Source of the DNA: Hoskinsella mucinilytica
GTDB taxonomy: Bacteria; Bacillota_I; Bacilli_A; Erysipelotrichales; Erysipelotrichaceae
Direction: 5' to 3'
Assembly (NCBI RefSeq): GCF_045223415.1
Contig: NZ_JBEQZJ010000086.1
Coordinates: forward strand, 1 to 5,370
Length of the DNA: 5,370 nt
In this document: one piece after another, positions 1-5,243 of the stretch
How the letters are laid out: each line of letters starts with the position of its first letter
How positions within the stretch are numbered: the first letter of the stretch is position 1
Program-made: the position numbers and the translations under genes
The notes under the pieces: model-generated
The model's database searches: none
Told to the model about the DNA's origin: nothing
What the model saw: only the letters and a program-made list of their open reading frames with translations

Positions 1-22
1 CTTCAGGTTTCTTCTCTTTCAT
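1..22 (-). CDS. Possible start of a downstream gene, cut by the window edge
   Basis: On the minus strand an ATG at 22-20 opens a frame beginning MKEKKPE that runs off the left edge. It lies 30 bases after the stop of the XRE regulator gene, on the same strand. No hairpin terminator is visible between the two, so co-transcription is possible. Against it, there is no clear Shine-Dalgarno sequence before this ATG, and seven codons cannot identify a protein. In similar loci an XRE-membrane regulator is often followed by a small membrane protein gene, but that is only a family expectation. No function can be assigned. Confidence 0.25.
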
Positions 23-52
23 TTATTTTGTTTGCTTATAACTTGCTTTTTA

Positions 53-709
53 TTATTTATTATCTTTCATCTTTTTTTTCGCAAAACTATTATTAACAGA
101 ATAGATAATAGCAGTAATCCCAGCGGCAATAATAGCAGATATTACAAAAGAAGAACCTAAAATGGATTCTATATTGTAAAAGTTTGCCTCACCTGTGCTT
201 AATAATTGGAAGACACTAATTCCCATCATGCTGGCCATTTGTAATAACATAATCGAACCATAACTAAAATTCTGAATGACAAGGAAATTAAATAATGCAT
301 TCACTTTCGATAATAAGCCGGTTCTTTTTCGATCCGTATGATGTAACATCAAATAATGAGAAGCATATATAACAGCAAAATAGCCAATGATACACGCTAT
401 CGTAGACACTTCTATTTTTTTTAAAATATAATATCCAATGAATCCGATCGTAGCAAGTACAAATGGTAGATACTCTTCAATATCTTTCTTTTGAATATCA
501 TGAAAATCTAATCCATCTCGTAATAAATGATCTACACTTACTCCCAAGGCATCAGCCAAAGGAACCAAAATCGTGATGTCCGGGAAACCCTCTCCAGTTT
601 CCCAACGAGAAATAGATTTGTTGCTAACGCCAATCTTTTCTGCTAATTGATTTTGAGTATATCCTTTTTCTTTTCTGAGTTTCATTAATCTTTGTGCAAA
701 GTTTTCCAT
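53..709 (-). CDS. XRE-family HTH regulator with C-terminal membrane domain
   Basis: This is a 218-residue protein with an N-terminal Cro/C1-type DNA-binding domain (about residues 5-63). The helix-turn-helix is at about 17-37 (TQNQLAEKIGVSNKSISRWE), followed by the typical tail GFPDITILVPLADALGVSVDHLL. A charged linker (64-79) leads into a hydrophobic half with about four membrane segments, near residues 80-96, 101-122, 138-165 and 182-206, and a lysine-rich cytoplasmic end (KKKMKDNK). The architecture is that of a membrane-anchored XRE regulator, common in Firmicutes; such proteins are thought to bind DNA while tethered to the membrane, perhaps sensing an envelope signal. The ATG at 709 is preceded on its strand by GAGGGG with 10-base spacing, and two TAA codons end it. 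It is divergent from the TetR-ABC operon. A degenerate copy of its residues ~98-114 lies at 4873-4926. Target genes are unknown. Confidence 0.9.
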   Translation of the reverse strand: MENFAQRLMKLRKEKGYTQNQLAEKIGVSNKSISRWETGEGFPDITILVPLADALGVSVDHLLRDGLDFHDIQKKDIEEYLPFVLATIGFIGYYILKKIEVSTIACIIGYFAVIYASHYLMLHHTDRKRTGLLSKVNALFNFLVIQNFSYGSIMLLQMASMMGISVFQLLSTGEANFYNIESILGSSFVISAIIAAGITAIIYSVNNSFAKKKMKDNK

Positions 710-736
710 ACTTTATTCGCCCCTCTTTCTACTTCT

Positions 737-745
737 ATTATGTCA
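737..745 (-). promoter_or_regulatory. Candidate extended -10 promoter for the XRE gene
   Basis: Read on the minus strand, this is TGACATAAT: a CATAAT -10 box with the TG of an extended -10 element. It would start transcription near 730, giving a leader of about 20 bases that contains the GAGGGG ribosome binding site at 725-720. No good -35 box is seen 17 bases upstream, which fits extended -10 promoters. This is a motif match only. Confidence 0.45.
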
Positions 746-783
746 TACTTCATTGAAAAAGCTATCCTAAACCACAAGAATTT

Positions 784-800
784 ATCTCGTTATCCGAGAT
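784..800. promoter_or_regulatory. Palindrome in the divergent intergenic region, candidate operator
   Basis: This is a perfect 6-bp inverted repeat, ATCTCG-ttatc-CGAGAT, with a 5-base spacer and 17 bases long overall. It is about 40 bp upstream of the XRE -10 box and about 60 bp upstream of the TetR-gene -35 candidate. Its size suits an XRE dimer site and its place suits control of one or both divergent promoters. It could also form a weak RNA hairpin followed by TTTTAAATTT, but no gene ends here, so a protein binding site is the better guess. Confidence 0.35.
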
Positions 801-861
801 TTTAAATTTAAATTCAAAAATGAACAACTGATAACAAATGATTTTTTAAACCTAAATGCTC

Positions 862-890
862 TTGCTTCCAATTCTTGACTATTGTATCCT
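862..890 (+). promoter_or_regulatory. Candidate promoter of the TetR-ABC operon
   Basis: TTGCTT (862-867) and TATCCT (885-890) are separated by 17 bases, as expected for -35 and -10 boxes of a housekeeping promoter. Transcription would begin near 897, at the first base of the Shine-Dalgarno sequence, giving an unusually short leader. A second -35-like TTGACT at 875-880 has no -10 box at the right distance. Another promoter further upstream is possible. Confidence 0.4.
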
Positions 891-899
891 ATAGACAGG
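874..899. promoter_or_regulatory. Imperfect inverted repeat, candidate TetR-family operator
   Basis: The half-sites CTTGACTAT (874-882) and ATAGACAGG (891-899) match in inverted orientation at 7 of 9 positions, with an 8-base spacer. The repeat covers the candidate -10 box (885-890) and touches the Shine-Dalgarno sequence of the adjacent TetR-family gene. TetR-family repressors usually bind such palindromes over their own promoter and release them on ligand binding, so autorepression is the natural reading. That role is inferred from symmetry and position only. Confidence 0.4.
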
Positions 900-906
900 A
901 GGTGAT
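897..906 (+). promoter_or_regulatory. Strong Shine-Dalgarno that fixes the TTG start
   Basis: AGGAGGTGAT is almost a full complement of the 16S rRNA 3' end and lies seven bases (from the end of AGGAGG) before TTG at 910. It decides the start codon of the TetR-family gene, since the next in-frame ATG is inside the DNA-binding domain. The pairing of a near-perfect site with a weak TTG codon may tune regulator level. Confidence 0.75.
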
Positions 907-909
907 AGC

Positions 910-1491
910 TTGCAAGTACAAAAGGAAGAGCTTCGTTTACAAATATTAGAAGCAGCAAAACAAGAGTTTTTAGCAAAAGGATATGAAAACAGTTCTATGC
1001 GAACCATTGCCAAAAAAGCAAATACTACACTAGGCAATATCTATCACTATTTTCAAAATAAAGAAGATTTGCTAAACACTTTACTTACTCCTGCTGTACA
1101 AAATTTGGAAATATTTGCGAAAGAGCATTTAGATCAAAAGGAAGAATATCACTCATTTGAAGAGATAGAACTTGCATTTCATGAAATTGATGATAATATC
1201 GATCAAACCATCTTTCAATATTTGATGGATGAACGTTTACTTATTTTATTTGACTTAAAAACAACACGCTTTGTGGATGTTCGTGAAGATTTCATAGCAA
1301 GATGCAAGAAGCATATGCAATTTCATTTAAAACTAAATGACGATAGTAAGTATCTAGAAATCATAACAGAGATGTTTATTCATTGTATTCGTCACATCCT
1401 GTTAGAACAGAAAAATCCTAAAGATGCCAAGAAGGAATTCATGAAAGTTTTCCGTATGCTTTGTACAGGTATAACATCAATAGAAGAGTAA
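910..1491 (+). CDS. TetR/AcrR-family transcriptional regulator
   Basis: This 193-residue protein has the normal length of the family. The N-terminal TetR DNA-binding domain covers about residues 9-56. It shows the typical run ILEAAKQEFLAKGYENSSMR, then TIAKKANTTLGNIYHYFQNKEDLL (32-55), in which the G-x-IYxYFxxKEdLL recognition helix and its end are clear. The rest is a divergent, mostly helical ligand-binding and dimer domain with no recognisable specificity. The start is TTG at 910, chosen because AGGAGGTGAT (897-906) sits seven bases before it (measured from AGGAGG) and no ATG gives a complete domain. The gene precedes an ABC ATPase and permease on the same strand with a 55-base gap, so it probably represses this operon, including itself, through the inverted repeat at 874-899. 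The ligand is unknown, possibly the transporter's substrate. Confidence 0.92.
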   Translation: MQVQKEELRLQILEAAKQEFLAKGYENSSMRTIAKKANTTLGNIYHYFQNKEDLLNTLLTPAVQNLEIFAKEHLDQKEEYHSFEEIELAFHEIDDNIDQTIFQYLMDERLLILFDLKTTRFVDVREDFIARCKKHMQFHLKLNDDSKYLEIITEMFIHCIRHILLEQKNPKDAKKEFMKVFRMLCTGITSIEE

Positions 1492-1520
1492 AAAAACATG
1501 TTATAAGCTTACATGTTTTT
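1492..1520 (+). terminator. AT-rich hairpin between the regulator and ABC genes
   Basis: The arms AAAAACATGT (1492-1501) and ACATGTTTTT (1511-1520) are perfect inverted repeats of 10 bp around a 9-base loop. The hairpin starts directly after the TetR-gene stop. Most pairs are A-T and the T-run lies inside the stem, so it would be a weak terminator. It could lower, without stopping, read-through into the ABC genes, or protect the mRNA end. Because ACATGT is itself palindromic, a protein binding site is an alternative. Confidence 0.45.
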
Positions 1521-1546
1521 ATTATGCTCAAAAGGAGGGTCATTTT

Positions 1547-2242
1547 ATGATTGAAGTACAACATGTATCAAAATTTTATCAAATGGAGGATCAAAAGATT
1601 TACGCATTAAAAGATGTTTCCTTTCAAATTGAGGATGGCGAATTTGTTATCATCCTTGGTCCTAGTGGAGCTGGAAAGAGTACGATGTTAAATCTTTTAG
1701 GAGGCATTGATCAAATAGATGAAGGAGAAATCCTCGTCAATCAGCATAAACTTTCTACTAAAAACGAAAAAGAATTAACTCAATATCGTGCAGATGAAAT
1801 CGGTTTTATCTTTCAGTTTTATAATTTAATCCCAACCTTAAATGTTTTGGAAAATGTGGCATTGATGAGCGATATCAAAAAGGATACCTTACCTGCCATG
1901 CAGATATTAAAAGATATAGGATTATCAAAGCATAGTAAGAAATTTCCAAGTCAATTATCCGGTGGCGAACAACAACGAGTTTCTATTGCCAGAGCATTAA
2001 GCAAAAATCCAAACGTTCTTTTATGTGATGAGCCAACTGGTGCCTTAGATAGTGAAACAGGTAAAATGATTTTGATATTATTACAGGATATGTGTCGAAG
2101 ATATCATAAAACGACGATCATTGTAACGCATAATGCGGCTATCGCTCCTTGTGCAGATAAAGTCATCCAAATTCATAATGGTAGAATTTCTTCTATCATT
2201 CATCAGAAACAGCCGCTCAATATAAAGGAAGTGGAATGGTAA
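1547..2242 (+). CDS. ABC transporter ATP-binding protein (MacB/LolD/BceA type)
   Basis: This 231-residue ATPase energises the permease encoded next to it from the cytoplasmic face of the membrane. All ABC motifs are intact: Walker A GPSGAGKST (38-46), Q-loop Gln90 in GFIFQFYNLIPTLNVLENV, signature LSGGEQQR (137-144), Walker B VLLCDEPTGALD (157-168) with catalytic Glu162, and H-loop His195 in IVTHN. The FQFYNLIPTLNVLENV and GEQQRVSIARAL stretches are characteristic of the MacB/LolD/BceA group, whose partners are FtsX-type permeases and which act as mechanotransmitters or exporters rather than classic importers. The ATG at 1547 follows AAAGGAGG (1531-1538) with good spacing. The end overlaps the permease start, which implies translational coupling. 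The substrate cannot be told from the ATPase. Confidence 0.96.
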   Translation: MIEVQHVSKFYQMEDQKIYALKDVSFQIEDGEFVIILGPSGAGKSTMLNLLGGIDQIDEGEILVNQHKLSTKNEKELTQYRADEIGFIFQFYNLIPTLNVLENVALMSDIKKDTLPAMQILKDIGLSKHSKKFPSQLSGGEQQRVSIARALSKNPNVLLCDEPTGALDSETGKMILILLQDMCRRYHKTTIIVTHNAAIAPCADKVIQIHNGRISSIIHQKQPLNIKEVEW

Positions 2243-4476
2243 TGTTATATAGAAAAATGCTACGTGACGTTTGGAAACAAAAATCAAGTTTTCTTTCTAT
2301 CTTTTTATTGATGTTTATGGGATGCTACATTTTCTCTGGCATTACCACAGAGTATCATGGTATGCAAACATACAGTGACTCTTATCATGCAGAAAGTAAT
2401 ATGGCGGATGCGGTCTTACAAGGAACTCATCTATCCAAGCTTCAGGATTCAAATCTTGATACTCAAGAAGTAATGAAACTATCTTCTACTTTACAAGGTC
2501 ATGAAGATATATCGTTAGAAGTAAACATTATAAAAGAGAATCGTATTTCTAAAATGAAAGTCATGGATGGTGTAAATTTTGATCCATCTTTAGATGGGGT
2601 GTGGCTAGATGAACGCTTTGCACAAGCTCATGGTTATCGAGTTGGTGATTCTTTGAAGTTTCTGATTCAAGGACAGTCCATACAAAAAGAGATCAAGGGA
2701 TTGGTATTATCCGTAGAATATATCTATCAAGTGAAAGACAATGCTATGACACCTGATCATGAGAAATCCGGTTTCCTTTATATGAATCAAACGAATTTGC
2801 CTTTCTCATTTCAAGCCAATCAATTGCTTGTGAAAAGTACATTATCTGATCTAGAATTAAAAAACAAGTTGATACAAGAAACCAATGGCAAAAACTGTTT
2901 GATTACATTACAACATGACAATCTGAATTACAGTATGTTACAAGATGAAATCGATCAGCATAAAGAATTAGGTCTTATATTCTCTTTTACCTTTTTAGGC
3001 ATTGCTGTATTCGTATCTATTACTACCATTCATCGTTTATTGCATCAACAACAGCTTCAGATTGGTATCCTCAAAGCACTTGGTTTCTCTAAACGCACTT
3101 TATTTTTCCATTACGCTACTCATTGTACCTTTGTAACGTTATTAGGTTCTATATTAGGCTGTATTACGGGTGCCTGGAGCTTCCCTGTTCTAGTTTATCC
3201 ATTTATGAATGAACTTTATGCTTTACCAGAGCTTCGTGGTTCTATCATTCCTTTGACGTATCTACTTCCTTTATTCACCACGATGATTTGTATCTTTATC
3301 TCTTTGATCATTACTAGAAACTATTTACATCATCCAACTGCTCAGGTGTTATCAGGAAACATCAAACGCAGAATCATCAAAATACAGCTACCTCAACTAT
3401 TCACTCATACATCCTTCATTACTCAATGGAATTTAAAAGATGTCACCAGAAATCCATTAAGAAGCTTTATGAGCATATTTGGTGTATTAGGTTGTACTGC
3501 ATTATTGATGAGTGCTTTTGGGATTTATACAACGATGACACATTTAACCGATTGGACTTATCATACCTTAGAAACCTATGATTGCAAAGTCAATGGACCT
3601 TTTGATGAGGAAACACTTCAAACATTAACACATGAAATGGATGCTGATGAAATCATGAATGCTTCCATTGATATTCAAACATCAACCGGACAAGACCAAC
3701 TTTTATTGACAGTACTATCAGACACACGTTATCTTCATCTTGCTGAAAGTGAACATTCCTTTGTTGATTTGACCTATGGGGCAGGTGTATCTAAAAACAT
3801 TGCAGATCAATACCATTTAAAAGAAGGAGATATCTTAACTTGGAAACCATCGAATACGATGACTTGGCAACAAGTAGAAATAGAATCTATCCTACGAACA
3901 CCTTACACACAAGGTATCACTTTAATGAAATCACTGTATGAACAAACAGGACTTGAATATACCCCAACGTCTTTGATAGGCAAAACGATAGATAAAGACA
4001 ATTTCAATCTATCATCTATTTCATCCATTCAATATCACGACGATATCGTTCAAAATATGGATACCATGATGGAGGCTACGATCATGATGCTTTCTATCTT
4101 TATGATTGCCGCAATGGTATTAGGTAGTGTTATTTTATATAATCTTGGTTCCTTATCCTATATGGAACGTTATTATGAGCTTGCGACATTAAAAGTATTA
4201 GGTTTTCAAAGCCATGCACTACGTAAGATCATGATCCAACAAAATCTATGGCTAACCGTCATTGGTATTTTACTTGGATTACCTAGTGGTTGGTTATTGT
4301 TAAGTTTTATGTTAAAAACAGTACAAGCAACTTTAGATGTGATAATCTATTTGCCATGGAGCGTAGTGTTATTATCCTGTGGTGGAACCTTATTGTTATC
4401 GCTCCTTATTATATGGTGCGTATCAAAAAAGGTAAAAGACATTGATATGGTATCAGCTTTAAAATCAAATGATTAA
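2236..4476 (+). CDS. ABC transporter permease with two FtsX domains
   Basis: This 746-residue membrane protein has about eight membrane segments, near residues 17-37, 245-265, 296-318, 336-360, 410-432, 613-636, 670-692 and 704-730. Two FtsX-like domains are seen at about 246-367 and 615-741. Each has the family coupling motif after its first helix (QIGILKALGFSKRTL at 275-289; ELATLKVLGFQSHALRK at 648-664). Large extracellular regions follow segment 1 (38-244) and segment 5 (433-612), as expected for a fused two-half MacB-like permease in a Gram-positive cell. It should work with the upstream ATPase, probably as a dimer of ATPases on one permease. ATG 2236 overlaps the ATPase stop; a second ATG at 2242 (TAATG) is equally possible and would remove two residues. 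AAGGA at 2225-2229 serves either. Export of peptides, lipids or antimicrobials, or envelope stress, are all possible. Confidence 0.95.
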   Translation: MVMLYRKMLRDVWKQKSSFLSIFLLMFMGCYIFSGITTEYHGMQTYSDSYHAESNMADAVLQGTHLSKLQDSNLDTQEVMKLSSTLQGHEDISLEVNIIKENRISKMKVMDGVNFDPSLDGVWLDERFAQAHGYRVGDSLKFLIQGQSIQKEIKGLVLSVEYIYQVKDNAMTPDHEKSGFLYMNQTNLPFSFQANQLLVKSTLSDLELKNKLIQETNGKNCLITLQHDNLNYSMLQDEIDQHKELGLIFSFTFLGIAVFVSITTIHRLLHQQQLQIGILKALGFSKRTLFFHYATHCTFVTLLGSILGCITGAWSFPVLVYPFMNELYALPELRGSIIPLTYLLPLFTTMICIFISLIITRNYLHHPTAQVLSGNIKRRIIKIQLPQLFTHTSFITQWNLKDVTRNPLRSFMSIFGVLGCTALLMSAFGIYTTMTHLTDWTYHTLETYDCKVNGPFDEETLQTLTHEMDADEIMNASIDIQTSTGQDQLLLTVLSDTRYLHLAESEHSFVDLTYGAGVSKNIADQYHLKEGDILTWKPSNTMTWQQVEIESILRTPYTQGITLMKSLYEQTGLEYTPTSLIGKTIDKDNFNLSSISSIQYHDDIVQNMDTMMEATIMMLSIFMIAAMVLGSVILYNLGSLSYMERYYELATLKVLGFQSHALRKIMIQQNLWLTVIGILLGLPSGWLLLSFMLKTVQATLDVIIYLPWSVVLLSCGGTLLLSLLIIWCVSKKVKDIDMVSALKSND

Positions 4477-4593
4477 ATAAAGCCTTTCCTTCCACTGAAT
4501 ACATCGTACGCAATGTTAATGCAGATTTTGAATTTTACAGACTAGTAATTATATTGAACTACTATTTTCAGTTTATACGACCCAACATTAAAA

Positions 4594-4630
4594 AACAACC
4601 AACTATTAATTTAATCAATAGTTGGTTGTT
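4594..4630. terminator. Strong hairpin downstream of the ABC operon, probably bidirectional
   Basis: AACAACCAACTATT (4594-4607) and AATAGTTGGTTGTT (4617-4630) form a perfect 14-bp stem with a 9-base loop. Read on the minus strand the stem is followed by TTTTTT (4595-4590), the classic Rho-independent form. On the plus strand the downstream DNA is only moderately T-rich. It lies 118 bases after the permease stop and is the only clear terminator for the operon, so it may stop both the operon and minus-strand transcription from the gene remnants. Confidence 0.75.
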
Positions 4631-4660
4631 ATCAATTGTTAATATTTTTAGGTTGAGAAA

Positions 4661-4851
4661 GGCTATTATTGCAATGGTATCCGTATCATAGCCATTATTA
4701 CAAAAATCCCAAATGTTACAGGCAGTTTCTCTGAAGGAAGGGACTCCTGTGCTTTTTGCTCTTTTAAAAACTGGTACAAATGTTGATAATATGGAAAATC
4801 TGATGTTTCGTCTATCTTGAAGACTTCAAGCATAATCTCACGCTCCGATAT
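4661..4851 (-). pseudogene. Remnant resembling an ADP-ribosylglycohydrolase C-terminal end
   Basis: On the minus strand, 4738-4661 encodes SFRE, then after some residues GYDTDTIAIIA. The spacing F-x-E ... N-x-G-x-DTDTIA-x-IA resembles the C-terminal metal-binding motif of the ADP-ribosylglycohydrolase (DraG-like) family, usually GGDTDT(I/V)A. The frame has no ATG and what follows (FLNLKILTI) lacks the expected glycine-rich end. Just upstream, in another frame (4851-4739), lies a protein-like stretch with SEREIM, DFPYYQHLYQFLKEQ; joining the two needs a frameshift near 4740. That second frame also gives an ATG-initiated 55-codon reading frame (4833-4666) with no known match and no clear ribosome binding site, more likely part of the same debris than a small gene. 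Assignment rests on one short motif. Confidence 0.35.
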
Positions 4852-4872
4852 CTAAGTCTACTACACACCTGT

Positions 4873-4926
4873 TATAACAGAAAAATATCCAATGATAGAC
4901 GCTATTATAGATACTTCTATTTTTTA
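4873..4926 (-). pseudogene. Degenerate copy of part of the XRE-membrane regulator gene
   Basis: This stretch matches 368-428 of the window on the same strand, with 44 of 50 bases identical from 4876 to 4925 and then a two-base deletion. On the minus strand it encodes KIEVSIIASIIGYFSVI against KIEVSTIACIIGYFAVI, residues 98-114 of the XRE protein, so reading frame and a membrane helix are conserved. It is cut at one end by the Rpn-type tail at 4930 and ends in a TAG codon soon after the match is lost. It is a leftover of a paralogous gene, too short to function. Confidence 0.75.
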
Positions 4927-4928
4927 AA

Positions 4929-5056
4929 ATTATATTGTTCCGTCTTTTTTCAATATTTCTATGATTTCTGGTTTGAAGCTTTCATCAACATCTAGAAGAT
5001 CAAAAACTTCATCTAGACTCATATTTTTCTTTATGATCAGTGCTTTTACATCTTTT
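4929..5056. repeat. Direct repeat, left copy (partner 5243-5370)
   Basis: These 128 bases align without gaps to 5243-5370, with about 16 mismatches by eye (about 87% identity). The offset is 314 bases. The left border of the match coincides with the stop codon end of both Rpn-type frames, and the right border is unknown because the partner reaches the window edge. Mismatches are spread out and include several codon-third changes, which suggests an old duplication of related genes rather than a recent tandem copy. Confidence 0.85.
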
Positions 5057-5190
5057 GCTAATCTAGCAATATCGCCTTCTTTTTTTCCCTTGAGAATACC
5101 TTTTTCTAAAATTCCTTGACTTAAGTTACACATCCTTTCAACCTCCTCGTCTAATGTTTGAGTCATTTCTATTCCATAATCTATATATAT
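4930..5190 (-). pseudogene. C-terminal fragment of an Rpn/YhgA-like nuclease ('putative transposase')
   Basis: The minus strand encodes about 86 residues that match the C-terminal end of Rpn-family PD-(D/E)XK proteins of Firmicutes, from YGIEMTQ through EEVERMCNLSQGILEKGILKG (a family hallmark) to MSLDEVFDLLDV and ILKKDGTI, ending at TAA 4932-4930. The N-terminal nuclease core, with the catalytic PD-(D/E)XK residues, is absent, and complete family members are about 250-330 residues. The frame can be extended only to a TTG at 5202, which lies in the arm of a terminator hairpin, with no ribosome binding site, so it is not a real start; a TGA lies just beyond. I therefore call it a truncated remnant. 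It overlaps nothing downstream but abuts the XRE fragment. A neighbouring second copy at 5244 is about 87% identical over 128 bases. Confidence 0.75.
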
Positions 5191-5197
5191 AACATTT

Positions 5198-5235
5198 AAC
5201 AAAAAAACACTTCACAGTGGATGTGTTTTTTTGTT
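5198..5235 (-). terminator. Rho-independent terminator after the right-hand Rpn-type gene
   Basis: AACAAAAAAACAC (5198-5210) and GTGTTTTTTTGTT (5223-5235) form a perfect 13-bp stem around a 12-base loop. It starts eight bases beyond the stop of the minus-strand frame that ends at 5244. On either strand the stem carries a seven-T run, so it could work in both directions, but the gene in place to use it is the right-hand copy. Confidence 0.7.
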
Positions 5236-5243
5236 ACTCTTGA

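Larger units (their letters stand above)
4477..4929. other. Stretch without an intact gene
   Basis: No open frame here is both long and protein-like. From 4477 to about 4593 nothing is recognised. At 4594-4630 there is a strong hairpin. From 4661 to 4926 the minus strand holds gene remnants described separately: an ADP-ribosylglycohydrolase-like fragment and a piece duplicated from the XRE-membrane gene. The region reads as decayed DNA between the ABC operon and the Rpn-type tails. Confidence 0.6.

Noticed and set aside
875..880. TTGACT as -35 box for the TetR gene
   Set aside because: No -10-like hexamer lies 16-18 bases downstream; that place is the Shine-Dalgarno sequence.
782..976. Minus-strand open frame of 64 codons
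   Set aside because: It crosses the intergenic region and the start of the TetR-family gene, has no ribosome binding site of note and its sequence is a shadow of the promoter and coding DNA.
2081..2287. Minus-strand open frame of 68 codons
   Set aside because: It lies opposite the conserved end of the ATPase gene and the permease start, where the plus-strand proteins are clear, so it is a shadow frame.
4594..4630. CRISPR repeat or end of an insertion sequence
   Set aside because: The inverted repeat occurs once, has no spaced copies or flanking target duplication that I can see, and fits a terminator.
4666..4833. ATG-initiated 55-codon small gene on the minus strand
   Set aside because: There is no ribosome binding site, no family match, and its second half overlaps the DTDT motif in another frame; kept only as part of the remnant.
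5191..5202. TTG at 5202 as start of a 90-residue gene
   Set aside because: The codon is in the arm of a terminator hairpin, no Shine-Dalgarno precedes it, and the encoded product is only the tail of a longer family.
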